A stretch of 64,000 bases of DNA from Microbulbifer agarilyticus. GTDB taxonomy: Bacteria; Pseudomonadota; Gammaproteobacteria; Pseudomonadales; Cellvibrionaceae. The notes below the pieces were generated by a model. The model ran no database searches. It saw only the letters and a list, made by a program, of their open reading frames with translations, and was not told the DNA's origin. Position 1 is the first letter of the stretch, and each line of letters begins with the position of its first letter. The translations under genes and the position numbers were made by a program. Location: assembly GCF_020171345.1 (NCBI RefSeq), contig NZ_JAIUZM010000002.1, forward strand, positions 496,001 to 560,000. The letters are read 5' to 3'. Shown here in pieces: positions 35,141 through 44,669 of the stretch.

Positions 35141-36292
35141 TCACTGGTTGCGTGGTACGAGGTAATCCTTTACTGGGTGGCGTCGGAACATGCGAAACGA
35201 CATCACCACGTAGATCAAGGAGCCGGCGCTGATACCCATCAGTGAGAGCTGGATATTTGGCAGGAAAGTACTGCCCACCGTAATCGCCAGACACACCGTT
35301 GAATTGAGAATGATTCCCTTGCGCCAGGGCGGAAACAGCTGCCAGTAAGGCAGTTGCTTGCCGACATAAAATGCCACCATGCCGCAAATTGCCAAACGGT
35401 TGAACGTAACCCGGTTCATGTCGTCGACGATGGTGTACTTGATCATCTCTGATAGCAGTAGAAGCCCCATGCAAAGCAAAAGGTGGGATAACGTCAACAG
35501 GTTGCCCGATGACAGCCTTGAAGCGCGCTCCAGTAGTGGGAATGCATCGTAATAGATCCACCAGAAGCCCCAGGCCATAGCAAAACCCGCGACCGCAGCG
35601 CCTACCCGCAGTGGAGTCCAGTCGACCTGGGAAAGGCTGCCAACAATGGAGATTACCGACTCACCCAGTAATATGATGATCATCAGTCCAATGCGTTCCA
35701 CTAGGTGAGAGCGGTGCACTGGATGTTCGCAGGCATTGTGGCGTAAGCACCCCTGCCAGCAGATGTCGATGACGATACCCAGATAAAACACGATGTATTG
35801 CGCAGGACCTTCCAAAAACAATGCCGCACCGCTAACCAGTGCGCCGGTGGTGATTGCATCGCCAATTTTCCGGGCGCAGTTGAGTTCTCGCTTCTCCTTG
35901 CGGTATACGGCGAAATACATACCTGCCAAAATCCAGCGGATCACCACATAAGTCAGTACGTATTTGTCGAAGTCGACAGAAAGTGTGCGTTCGGAGTAGG
36001 TGGAAAGCAGAACTACCAGCGCCATGATTAGCAATGCAATGAACCGGTGGGTACGGTCATCCTGGTCAAAGCGGTTCGCGTAGAGTGTGTGGGTCATCCA
36101 GATCCACCACACGGGAATGAATATCAGTGGAAAACGCAGTAGCTGTTCAACGGTTAGATGGCCGTGCACTGTATGCGCGAGATCGGTGGAGACCGCGCTG
36201 ATAACGGCGACAAAAACCAGATCAAAGAACAGTTCGAGCCAAGTAGCTCGCCGGTTGTCAGATTGGGATAGCGTGCGATCCGTGGCAGGCAT
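35141..36292 (-). CDS. Low temperature requirement A (LtrA) family membrane protein
   Basis: The 383-residue protein has about ten membrane segments and the LtrA opening RRATWLELFFDLVFVAVISAVS. Later it has the HLVERIGLMIIILLGESVISIVGSL motif, which is highly characteristic of the family. LtrA was named from a Listeria cold-growth mutant; the molecular function is not known. It is a monocistronic-looking minus-strand gene separated by 68 bp from the SOUL gene. Confidence 0.9.
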   Translation of the reverse strand: MPATDRTLSQSDNRRATWLELFFDLVFVAVISAVSTDLAHTVHGHLTVEQLLRFPLIFIPVWWIWMTHTLYANRFDQDDRTHRFIALLIMALVVLLSTYSERTLSVDFDKYVLTYVVIRWILAGMYFAVYRKEKRELNCARKIGDAITTGALVSGAALFLEGPAQYIVFYLGIVIDICWQGCLRHNACEHPVHRSHLVERIGLMIIILLGESVISIVGSLSQVDWTPLRVGAAVAGFAMAWGFWWIYYDAFPLLERASRLSSGNLLTLSHLLLCMGLLLLSEMIKYTIVDDMNRVTFNRLAICGMVAFYVGKQLPYWQLFPPWRKGIILNSTVCLAITVGSTFLPNIQLSLMGISAGSLIYVVMSFRMFRRHPVKDYLVPRNQ

Positions 36293-36360
36293 GGGGCGCG
36301 GCTACATGCTCAAGGTGGACGATAGTAGTGGCAGAAAGGGCGCTGTCATCAAACGGCCCG

Positions 36361-37014
36361 TTAGGTTCTCGGCTGTACTTCAATGGCAACCTCGTTGATC
36401 CGCATCAGCGGCAGTGAGAAGGGCGAGTTATAGCGGTTGAAAATGGGCGTGTCTTTTATGGTAAACCCTGCTGCACGCAGCGCCTCTAACAGCCTGCGCT
36501 CTTCAGCGCGATAGCGCTCCTGGCTCCAGCCACCGCGATAACGACGAACGGCCATCACTCGCTCGGGAATTTGTCGCAGAGTCACTGACTGATTGTTCGG
36601 CTTCGGCAGCGTTTCCATGGTGTACTCCGCTGGCATGAAAAAATTCACCCGGTAGCGTTGCTTGCCGTTTGGGCTCGGTTCTACTGTAGTTTCCGCAGTG
36701 GGTTGCTGTGCCACTGGTGCGGTCATTGCGATCTTTTCACTGGCCTGTTGTTGCACTGGCGCAGTCATCGACATTTTCTTTTGGCTTAAATTGTTACCGA
36801 AGATGTAGTCCGCCAGTATGCGGAAGGCCAAACCACTGGCATTTTCGAAAGTGGATTCCACTTCGACCTCGGCGACGATCTGCGGGGCATAACGTCGCAG
36901 CTCAAAGTCCGAATGTGTCTCAACTACCGTGTGCTGAGGTGTTTCTATTGCCGAAGCCATGGCTGCTCCCAAAAATCCGATTAGGGCAATTCCGAAACGT
37001 ACCACTTGCCGCAT
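36361..37014 (-). CDS. SOUL haem-binding family protein, exported
   Basis: The protein has about 217 residues with a signal peptide (MRQVVRFGIALIGFLGAAMASA). The SOUL/HBP core begins ETPQHTVVETHSDFELRRYAPQIVAEVEV and has the repeated MTAPV motifs (KMSMTAPVQQ and KIAMTAPVAQQ) plus RVNFFMPAEYTMETLPKPNNQSV. SOUL proteins bind haem or free porphyrins. The start at 37014 has GGGAGG eight bases upstream; the ATG at 37041 lacks one. It would act in the periplasm. It is 1.7 kb from the accessory block containing the tetrapyrrole-reductase-like gene, but no operon link is visible. Confidence 0.9.
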   Translation of the reverse strand: MRQVVRFGIALIGFLGAAMASAIETPQHTVVETHSDFELRRYAPQIVAEVEVESTFENASGLAFRILADYIFGNNLSQKKMSMTAPVQQQASEKIAMTAPVAQQPTAETTVEPSPNGKQRYRVNFFMPAEYTMETLPKPNNQSVTLRQIPERVMAVRRYRGGWSQERYRAEERRLLEALRAAGFTIKDTPIFNRYNSPFSLPLMRINEVAIEVQPRT

Positions 37015-37156
37015 GATGGCTGCCTCCCAAAAGCGCTTCATTTCAGGATAGTACGGGGTGGCTGTTGGATCGGATTGCTATCTGGCGCTGCGACTATTTC
37101 GAGGTTGTACACCATACCCAGAGCAGGGATCGGGCAGTCAACGGTCGCAGTAATGC

Positions 37157-38554
37157 TTATTGGGCGGGTTTTGGGCTAGGCTTATGACGCTTTCCACCTA
37201 CATACAGCAGGCAAACGATTAGTCCGGCCAGCGCTAGATAGGCATTCACCGTAAACGCACGATCAATTCCTGTAGAAATATCTGGTGCCATGGCCACAAT
37301 CGTCGTATTCATGCCGAGCCCGATGGCACCGCCGGCAATCTGGAACATATACAGGATGGCACCGGCGAGACTCGCGCGACTCGGATGTACCACGGTGATG
37401 GCGGCGGTTGTGATGGTTGAGTAGAACAGGCCGATGCCGGCACCCAGCACCACCATGCCAAAGATCAGGGAAGAATACTGGGTATCTTTGGTTAAATGGG
37501 AGAGCAAATACATGCCGCCTCCCAGACAAATCGCCCCCGCCGAAACGATGGTTTTCGCCCCCAGCTTTTCATACAAATGCCCGGAGATAAACGACATGAG
37601 GCCGAAGGTGACCATCATCGGTAGCAGGCCCGCGCCTGCACGCATGGCGGAGTAATCACGGACTTTTGTAAGAAACTGTGGGATATACAATAGCGCCGCG
37701 AAGAACACTACGGATAGCAGCAGTGTCGCGAGGCCTGCGGCAAAGAACTTCCGGTTGCTCGCCACATCTTCGGGAATCAGCGCATTCATTCCCGCCCGTT
37801 TTTCAACGTGGAGAAAAACGGCCATAAAGATGAGAAACCCGCTGAGCAAACCGATAATCAGTGGACTTTTGAAGCCTACGTCTACCACCATATCCAGGGC
37901 CAGCAGCAGGCCAAACAGTGACAGGGAGAGGCTCGCAACACCGCGGTAGTCGATGCGCTCTTTTAGGGCTTCGGGGCGCTCGTCCGGGATTTCCTTCCAG
38001 CAGACAAATAGGGCGAGTGCGGCAATGGGTAGATTGATAAAGAAGATCCAGCGCCAGCTCAGGTAGTCAGTCAGTGTCCCCCCAAGTAATGGGCCGATGG
38101 CGTTGGCAACACCGCACACCGTCATAATGAGCCCGCCAGCCAGACCCGCGCGATCGTCGGGCATAATCTGATACGTCATTCCAAGTACGGCAGGCCAGAT
38201 CATAGCCGCGCCAATACCCATTAATGCGCGCGACACGAGCAGCATTGAAATGTCGACCGCCAGACCGCCAAGCAGAGAAAATACACAGAAGATAAAGGTC
38301 CCGAGAAAGAACATGCGCCGGCGCCCAAGCATATCCGCAAGGCGCCCTCCTGAGATAATCAACACCCCGAACACCAGTGCATACCCATTGATGACCCACT
38401 GGGTAGTGGTGATATCGGAGTGGAACTCTTTTTCCATGGCGGGCAGCGCCACAGAGAAAGCGGTAAAATCATTGGCAATTAGGAAGATGGCAAAAGTAAG
38501 AGCCGTGAGGCCAAGGAACTGCGACCTAGACAGCGGGGCTTTGTTTTCTGTCAT
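37157..38554 (-). CDS. MFS multidrug-type efflux transporter (DHA2-like)
   Basis: The 465-residue protein has 12-14 membrane segments and the DHA motifs: ALPAMEKEFHSDITTTQWVINGYAL in the first helix region, GGRLADMLGRRRMFFLG (motif A) and GPLLGGTLTDYLSWRWIFFINLP (motif C). It is typically a proton-driven exporter of hydrophobic compounds. There is no MFP or OMF partner and no regulator next to it, so substrate and control are unknown. Confidence 0.88.
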   Translation of the reverse strand: MTENKAPLSRSQFLGLTALTFAIFLIANDFTAFSVALPAMEKEFHSDITTTQWVINGYALVFGVLIISGGRLADMLGRRRMFFLGTFIFCVFSLLGGLAVDISMLLVSRALMGIGAAMIWPAVLGMTYQIMPDDRAGLAGGLIMTVCGVANAIGPLLGGTLTDYLSWRWIFFINLPIAALALFVCWKEIPDERPEALKERIDYRGVASLSLSLFGLLLALDMVVDVGFKSPLIIGLLSGFLIFMAVFLHVEKRAGMNALIPEDVASNRKFFAAGLATLLLSVVFFAALLYIPQFLTKVRDYSAMRAGAGLLPMMVTFGLMSFISGHLYEKLGAKTIVSAGAICLGGGMYLLSHLTKDTQYSSLIFGMVVLGAGIGLFYSTITTAAITVVHPSRASLAGAILYMFQIAGGAIGLGMNTTIVAMAPDISTGIDRAFTVNAYLALAGLIVCLLYVGGKRHKPSPKPAQ

Positions 38555-38682
38555 ACTCTGTTGCCTGGGGTGTCGCAGATGATTGTCGGACGCAATGGGT
38601 GAGGCTTACAAAGTTTGGTTCAAAACTGGTGCGTTGTACGGGCGATTTTCCTATTAATGGCAATATGTAACCCACCCACAGG

Positions 38683-40008
38683 CTATACCTGTGGGTCAGC
38701 TTTCAGAGTCGTACTGGGTTCCACGGATGATTTACTTGTACGCAAGCGCAAGGCCAGTGCCCAAAGCGCGACCACGAGCGCAAAAATACCAAATAATACA
38801 AACGGACCGGATTCACGCCAGCCGTCAAACAGGTAACCGCCGACCTTGGTTGCGATCAAGATCCCCAAAGCCCCGGTAAAATTGAACACCGCAACTATTG
38901 GGCCCCGTAGGGATTCGGATGCGCGTTCATTGATTAACACACCACTGGCGATGATGCAGCCGACTTCACCCATTCCGATAAACACCGCACAGATCATCAT
39001 GGCATGACTAAACGGGTCCGTAACAAATCCGGTCGCCACATAGCCCAACGCCGAAATGAGCAGGGCAACCACGAGAGCGCTGACGCGATTGAGTTTGTCC
39101 GCCATCATGCCAAATAACGGCGCGGTCATAAGCGCTGTACCCTGGGCGATCACTACCATATTTGCCGCTTTCTTTAATGCTTCGGAAGTCTCCAGGCCCA
39201 TGACTTGTGTACCGTAGTTGGTGCCCCACAGGGCAAAGAAGGTACCTACAATTGCCAGATTTCCGCGAGCAACGAAAGATGCGCCATATGCGAGAGCAAT
39301 GGTTGGGTCCTTGGCTGCCGCGAAACCTTGCGTCAATTGTGTTAGTGCTGGTTGCTTTTTCTGAGCCGAGGTAGGCCAGTCACGACGAAGACCCAACCAC
39401 ATGTAAATCGCGGCAACCATACATAAGGCAGCTCCCACAAAATATGCCAGTGTTCCTGCTGCGATAGGGTCATAGCCCTGCGCTTGAAAAATGCTTGGCA
39501 GGCGTAATAAAAGAAAAATAGTGAATACAGCACCGAGTCCATTCATAAACCCCTGAATACCCGCTGCTTTGCCTCGTGATTCGTCTGCAAAATAGTCACC
39601 GATCAAAATCACTACGATACACGTGATGGCGGCTAGACCGCTGGCGCAGATAATCCTTGCCAGTAGAACACCGGCATAGGAGTTGGATAAGGGGAACGCA
39701 ACGAGACCAGCCGCAGTCAATAAAAATCCGATCACCATTACTAAGCGCCGCCCACGACGGTCTGCCATAGGCCCGAATATCAATAGGGAGATCATCAAGG
39801 CAATCTCACCCCAAAAGCCCAAATCACCTGCCAGTCGGCCGTGCTCCGATTCCGGAATATTAAGGAATTCGATAAACAAATAACCGAACATCTGCGGTGC
39901 GAAGGTCCCCATGGCAATGAGCAGGAAGCTCGCCACATAAAATGTGATGATGTGTCGGGGCATGGTGTTTTGCGATGGATTCAGCCAAAGAAATCGTGAT
40001 GTTGTCAT
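38683..40008 (-). CDS. MFS transporter of the accessory block
   Basis: The 441-residue protein has about 12 membrane segments and the MFS motif A in FGPMADRRGRRLVMVIG, with a second half-repeat GMMADKLNRVSALVVAL. It resembles metabolite-proton symporters and not drug pumps. The stop codon falls in the loop of a 9-bp hairpin (38674-38696). It follows DUF1838 by 51 bp on the same strand and is likely in the same transcript. Inferred role: inner-membrane uptake of the compound admitted by the divergent TonB receptor. Confidence 0.87.
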   Translation of the reverse strand: MTTSRFLWLNPSQNTMPRHIITFYVASFLLIAMGTFAPQMFGYLFIEFLNIPESEHGRLAGDLGFWGEIALMISLLIFGPMADRRGRRLVMVIGFLLTAAGLVAFPLSNSYAGVLLARIICASGLAAITCIVVILIGDYFADESRGKAAGIQGFMNGLGAVFTIFLLLRLPSIFQAQGYDPIAAGTLAYFVGAALCMVAAIYMWLGLRRDWPTSAQKKQPALTQLTQGFAAAKDPTIALAYGASFVARGNLAIVGTFFALWGTNYGTQVMGLETSEALKKAANMVVIAQGTALMTAPLFGMMADKLNRVSALVVALLISALGYVATGFVTDPFSHAMMICAVFIGMGEVGCIIASGVLINERASESLRGPIVAVFNFTGALGILIATKVGGYLFDGWRESGPFVLFGIFALVVALWALALRLRTSKSSVEPSTTLKADPQV

Positions 40009-40059
40009 ATTTTTTAGATCCCGATAGCAATGATCTGGGTTGGCGATCTTTAAACTGCG

Positions 40060-41073
40060 TTACTCATTGACTGTTTCTTTGCCGGGTTTCTGGGGTAATT
40101 GAGTATTGACCTCAGGAGCAACATCTCTCGCATAGGCCTCCCAGGTTCCGATGGGAAAACCATCATCCCAGTCGGTGCAGGGCTCTAGATATTCCGGGTG
40201 ATACTTCTCCGTATACTCCAATACCGAACGCGGAATATCTGAATATCCGTTATTCGACTTGTGTGAATTCATTCGTCCAAAAAGCACCCCATCGATGCCG
40301 CTTTGGCCCATCTTCATCCATGGCCACCATGGTGAAATTCTGGAAAAACCAGAAGAGAATGAGGCAGAAGGTGTATCCCGATCCAACATTTCGTGCAGCG
40401 GTGATGAAAAGGTAAAGTGCTCGGAAGGGTTTATGTAGGTCCCTGTACTCGCTTTTGGCCAGAATTCTGGTGTGACAGGGTTCCGGTAACGATGCGTATA
40501 GTCCCACTCGAGTGTGATGTTATTCCCAAACTGCTGCCACGGCAGGATAAACGGCACCGAGCCATCTTCGTTCACGATCGCGGTGGCTTCATTCATTAGA
40601 GTAGGGGGATCGTCGCCGTCACCCATATTAAACTTGGGCATCACCGGTGTGAGCTCGCCGCGAATACGGTCATTAAGGAAGTTATAAACTTCGACACGTT
40701 CTCCCGTATAGGGGTTTAACCAATCCCGTAGGATTTTTCCGTTTGTCGGATCGTAGAAATACCCGGTTTCTTTACCTCTGAGTCTCACATGACCGTTGGC
40801 GAGCAAGCGCGCCTGAAACTGTCCGAGCCCACAATAGCCAAATAATGGCTTCGCCCTTTGGGTGCCAACCAAGCCGAACATCAAGCCATGAAATGCTGAA
40901 AATACCGGCTTGTCGTCATAGGTTGCCCACAACTTTCCAAATGCATAAAGGTTGTCTTTGGCGTCATTCCAGTCGAGAGTTTTTGCGGTGAGTGGAATCT
41001 GGCTCCGTGGAGAAAATTGATATTTGTCATTTTTTCGCAGAAACCGCCGCAATAAATTCGAGAAGTCGCTCAT
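40060..41073 (-). CDS. DUF1838 family protein
   Basis: The 337-residue protein starts MSDFSNLLRRFLRKNDKYQF. It contains VFSAFHGLMFGLVGTQRAKPLFGYCGLGQFQA, YFYDPTNGKILRDWLNPYTGE and a long aromatic-rich C-terminal half (SRISPWWPWMKMGQSGIDG). This matches the DUF1838 family as I recall it, which has no assigned function and is often found beside TonB receptors and small oxidoreductases in marine and soil heterotrophs. No signal peptide, so it is likely cytoplasmic. The ATG at 41073 is chosen; a start at 41169 would add 32 unrelated residues. It diverges from the TonB receptor at 41301. Confidence 0.75.
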   Translation of the reverse strand: MSDFSNLLRRFLRKNDKYQFSPRSQIPLTAKTLDWNDAKDNLYAFGKLWATYDDKPVFSAFHGLMFGLVGTQRAKPLFGYCGLGQFQARLLANGHVRLRGKETGYFYDPTNGKILRDWLNPYTGERVEVYNFLNDRIRGELTPVMPKFNMGDGDDPPTLMNEATAIVNEDGSVPFILPWQQFGNNITLEWDYTHRYRNPVTPEFWPKASTGTYINPSEHFTFSSPLHEMLDRDTPSASFSSGFSRISPWWPWMKMGQSGIDGVLFGRMNSHKSNNGYSDIPRSVLEYTEKYHPEYLEPCTDWDDGFPIGTWEAYARDVAPEVNTQLPQKPGKETVNE

Positions 41074-41300
41074 GATACTCAGCCCTTTTGAATGGTTCCC
41101 ATTCGATATTTGCCGTGAAATCTGTAACTGCAAGACGGTGTGGTAAGGATGTGCGAAATAAATTTTCACTCGAGTATTGCGTTATGCGTTGGACAAGTCA
41201 ATAATTTGTGAACCTGAAGTCACAAGGTGACGCATTTAGCCGAAGTTTTGCTTTATGCCCCACATGAGGTTCCGATTTTTATAAGAAGAGGAGCATTGGG

Positions 41301-43904
41301 ATGTATAGCTTTAAGAAACATGCACTGGCTGCCGCGGTAGCTGTGAGCATTACACCGATCGAAATTCTTGCTCAGTCATCGAGCGAATCCGTTGAGGGCG
41401 TAGAGGAAGTTGTCGTGACTGCCCGCCGTCGGAGTGAGAGCCTGCAAGAGGTTCCTATCTCCATTTCACCAGTGACATCGGAAGAAATCCAGCAAAGGGC
41501 CTACTCGGGTCTTGAAGACATTGCTGCGGCTACTTCCGGCTTCACCTACGAAGGGTTCTCTACCAGCGGTACTAACGGGAATGCCGTAATCCGGGGGATG
41601 GCCCAAACGTTCACCACCGCGCGGACCCAAAACGTTGCCTTTTTCCTGAACGGTATCCATCTGCAGCGACAAAGCATGATGAATTTCGGCCTTGTTGATA
41701 TGGAGCGTATTGAAGTGGTCAAGGGACCGCAGAGCGCCATGTATGGCCGTAACGCGTTCGCGGGTGCGGTGAATTATATTACTAGTCCTGCAACTGATTC
41801 CCTGGAGGCAAGTGTCTCGGTAACGGCAGGTTCCGATGAGCGCCGGGATATCAAGGCGCTGGTCAGCGGCCCTATCATTGAAGATTTACTTTACGGCAAG
41901 ATCAATGTGGCCGATTCGACTTATGATGGGCATACCCGGAATGCGCATCCATTTGCGGACGCGGATGTGCCGGGGCCACATACCAACGGCAAGTTGGGCG
42001 GCTGGGAAGATCAGACGATTTCCGTCGCACTGGAATTACGCCCCTCGGAAAACCTGGAAATAAAGCTGGATTATTATCGCGCCGAAATTGAGCGCGAGTC
42101 TCAGCCATATTATGTGATGTCTGGTATCGCGAATAATGCTTGGGGCTTCACTGCCTATAGTGATATGAACTGTAATCCGGTAACCCGTATGTCGTTCCTT
42201 GGGTTCCCGATGACCGCGAACAGCTGGTGGTGCGGAGAAGTGCCTTCTGCCCCCACTACCGCCACGGACAACGTCTTGGCTCCCTTTGCGCCCGATGACA
42301 CTGGCCATAATGCAATTACTGTCGACCCTCGTTCAATCGGGGCAGTAGCGGAGACTGACGTTACCAGTCTCGCACTGAATTACGATTTTAGCGATAGTCT
42401 TTCGTTTTCTTACCTATTTGGCCGAACTGGCAGTGATTCACTAACCAATGGCGGTTCGGCAGATCGCGATCCGCTCACCGGCGTTGGCACAACCTGGGAT
42501 ACATTGATGTTTCCTGTACCCGGTGGAGGCATGCAGGTCGTACCACAGATCGCGTATACCAACAGCTTTAGCGGTCGCCCGATTTCTACCCTGGAAAGTG
42601 ACTCGCACGAGTTGCGTCTGAATTTTGAAGGGGAGACATGGGAAGGCGGAGCCGGTGTCTATTACAGCAGTATCGACGATGAGAGCTATGACCTAACGCT
42701 GTACATGCCGCTCTGCTCGACATTCAACGCCGGCTACGATTACGGAATATCGGGCCAGGCAGCCTGTAGTCTGCCGGCGGATGGAAGTGTCGGGTCGCCG
42801 CTTATGGGTGCGCCTGACCCAGTTTCGCAACGCCTGGGAATGTGGCATGGCGCTGAGTCTAAGCATACCTTGTTCGATGACAATGTGTTCGCCCTGTTCG
42901 CAGAGGCTGCGTACTCACCAACTGAAAGCCTGACCCTGCGCGCGGAGATGCGTTATACCGAAGAAGACAAAGGCATCAGACGCTTAACCGATGGCTTCGG
43001 TGTGCCCGCAAGCCTGCCGTTTTCTGGTGTTGTCATTCCAGAAGATCAGGAGACCTTCCATTACTTTACCCCTCGTTTAACTGCGGAGTATCAGGTAGAC
43101 CCCGATCACTTTGTTTATGCCTCGGCTGCAATGGGGGTTAAATCGGGTGGGTTTAATAACACCAATGATGTAGCCAAGCTCACATATGATGAGGAGCAAA
43201 ACTGGACGTATGAACTTGGCAGCAAGAATTCCTTTCTGAATGGTACATTCCAGTTGAATGCCGCACTCTACATGATTGATTGGGAGGACTTGCAGACGTC
43301 GCAGGCGCCAACTACCGGAACCGTTGGAGATACCATCCTAATTGCCAACACGGGCGACGCAGAGTCAATAGGCTTTGAGATCGATGGTCGTTGGTTGCTC
43401 GGTGATAACTGGAGCAGCGACTTCGCCATGGCGTGGGCAAACCCTGAATATGATGATGGTGTGGAGTATGAGGAGGGTGCGCGCTTCATCAACAGTGGAT
43501 GCCTCCAGCCGATTATGGTTACGCCTGATCAGCCAGTTCCCTGTGGTGACCCCGACGTGGGCGGGAATCAGTTGGCGCGTACCTCCGAGTGGCAGGGTAG
43601 TGTCGGTATTAACTATCAGGCGGAAGTGTTTAATGGCTGGTCGCTACTGGCCCGTTTAGATACTAACTATCAGTCGAAGCAGTATGTGACCCCGCTCAAT
43701 TTGGCGCATACCGGAGATAGGGCGATTACGAACGCGAATGTCTCTCTGTCAGCACCAGAGAACTGGCGATTCAATATCTGGGGTAAAAATGTCCTCGACG
43801 AAGAGTACGTCGGGGGTGTTTTCGTCTTGAGTCAGTTTAACAAGATGATTATCGCTACCGGTATGGGACCGTCGTATGGAGCCACCGTTAGCTACGACTT
43901 CTAA
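41301..43904 (+). CDS. TonB-dependent outer-membrane receptor of the accessory block
   Basis: The 867-residue protein has a signal peptide (KKHALAAAVAVSITPIEILAQSS) and a TonB-box region EGVEEVVVTARRRSESLQEVP. The plug contains VIRGMAQ, FFLNGIHLQRQSMMNFGLVDMERIEVVKGPQSAMYGRNAFAGAVNYIT. The barrel ends in SYGATVSYDF. It resembles the receptor at 14075 in architecture but is not a close copy. GAGGAG stands before the ATG. The 227-bp upstream region holds two AAGTCA half-sites (41195-41200 and 41217-41222) reminiscent of the TetR operators at 45.5 kb. Ligand unknown. Confidence 0.95.
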   Translation: MYSFKKHALAAAVAVSITPIEILAQSSSESVEGVEEVVVTARRRSESLQEVPISISPVTSEEIQQRAYSGLEDIAAATSGFTYEGFSTSGTNGNAVIRGMAQTFTTARTQNVAFFLNGIHLQRQSMMNFGLVDMERIEVVKGPQSAMYGRNAFAGAVNYITSPATDSLEASVSVTAGSDERRDIKALVSGPIIEDLLYGKINVADSTYDGHTRNAHPFADADVPGPHTNGKLGGWEDQTISVALELRPSENLEIKLDYYRAEIERESQPYYVMSGIANNAWGFTAYSDMNCNPVTRMSFLGFPMTANSWWCGEVPSAPTTATDNVLAPFAPDDTGHNAITVDPRSIGAVAETDVTSLALNYDFSDSLSFSYLFGRTGSDSLTNGGSADRDPLTGVGTTWDTLMFPVPGGGMQVVPQIAYTNSFSGRPISTLESDSHELRLNFEGETWEGGAGVYYSSIDDESYDLTLYMPLCSTFNAGYDYGISGQAACSLPADGSVGSPLMGAPDPVSQRLGMWHGAESKHTLFDDNVFALFAEAAYSPTESLTLRAEMRYTEEDKGIRRLTDGFGVPASLPFSGVVIPEDQETFHYFTPRLTAEYQVDPDHFVYASAAMGVKSGGFNNTNDVAKLTYDEEQNWTYELGSKNSFLNGTFQLNAALYMIDWEDLQTSQAPTTGTVGDTILIANTGDAESIGFEIDGRWLLGDNWSSDFAMAWANPEYDDGVEYEEGARFINSGCLQPIMVTPDQPVPCGDPDVGGNQLARTSEWQGSVGINYQAEVFNGWSLLARLDTNYQSKQYVTPLNLAHTGDRAITNANVSLSAPENWRFNIWGKNVLDEEYVGGVFVLSQFNKMIIATGMGPSYGATVSYDF

Positions 43905-43912
43905 ATCCACTA

Positions 43913-43965
43913 TGCCAGGAGGGCAAGCTGCGAGGTGCCGCAGCTCTGTCCCCTGGCATTTTTAT
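43913..43965 (+). terminator. Intrinsic terminator after the TonB receptor gene
   Basis: TGCCAGG (43913-43919) and CCTGGCA (43952-43958) form the outer stem and AGCTGCG/CGCAGCT an inner stem, followed by TTTTTATTT. Read-through into the next + strand gene 16 bp later would be needed for co-transcription. Confidence 0.88.
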
Positions 43966-43980
43966 TTGTGGTGAATAGCT

Positions 43981-44649
43981 ATGGATAAGCTGGTCGAAGG
44001 AATTGGAGAGGAATCCCAGAAGCTCATCGTATTTGGGGCGTCTGGAAGAACAGGGCAGCACTTTGTAAAACAGGCTCTGGAAAAAGGGTATTTCATAACC
44101 GCGTGTGCGCGAAATCTGACTGCTATTAAGATAGAGCATCAGAGGTTGCGTAAAGTCTATGTGGATATTCATGATATGGAAAGTGTCGCACAGGCGTTTA
44201 AGGGCGCGCATGATGCGGTCGTACTGACACTTGGCATTTTTCATAAAACGAATGAAACACCGCTGGCGGACGGTACGGCGAATATTATTCGTGCGATGAA
44301 AGAGAAGGGGCTGCGGCGATTGCTGATGGTCTCTTCTCTGGGCGTCGGAGAAAGTCGTGGTCAGGGTAATTGGGTTGTCGCATTGGTTACTCGGTTTATC
44401 CTGCCTTACGTACTACGCGACAAAGAGGTGCAAGAGACGTTAGTAAAACAATCAGATCTCGACTGGACTATTCTTCGGCCGCCGCAACTTTTGGGCAAGG
44501 ACGTGACCCGGCCATACCAAATTTGGCAGGGAAGACCCACAGCCACAAGTGTCCGTTGGAAAGTGTCGACGGGTGATACTGCTCGTGCGCTTTTGCAGCT
44601 GGTGCAGGATGATCAGTCCATTGGCTGTGCTTACCAAATTTCCTATTAA
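43981..44649 (+). CDS. NAD(P)-binding oxidoreductase, atypical SDR (NmrA/NAD(P)H-binding)
   Basis: The 222-residue protein has the nucleotide-binding motif VFGASGRTGQHFVKQALEKGY near the N terminus. It also has the VVLTLGIFHKTNE and LLMVSSLGVGESRG strands and a short C-terminal segment, the pattern of the atypical SDR group related to biliverdin reductase B and NmrA. Such proteins reduce flavins, biliverdin or quinones, or sense NADP. In a block with an RCCR/bilin-reductase-like protein and a haem peroxidase, this similarity to BLVRB-type enzymes is noteworthy, but the specificity cannot be read from sequence. Confidence 0.85.
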   Translation: MDKLVEGIGEESQKLIVFGASGRTGQHFVKQALEKGYFITACARNLTAIKIEHQRLRKVYVDIHDMESVAQAFKGAHDAVVLTLGIFHKTNETPLADGTANIIRAMKEKGLRRLLMVSSLGVGESRGQGNWVVALVTRFILPYVLRDKEVQETLVKQSDLDWTILRPPQLLGKDVTRPYQIWQGRPTATSVRWKVSTGDTARALLQLVQDDQSIGCAYQISY

Positions 44650-44669
44650 CCCGAAGCTTTTATTTGCAC

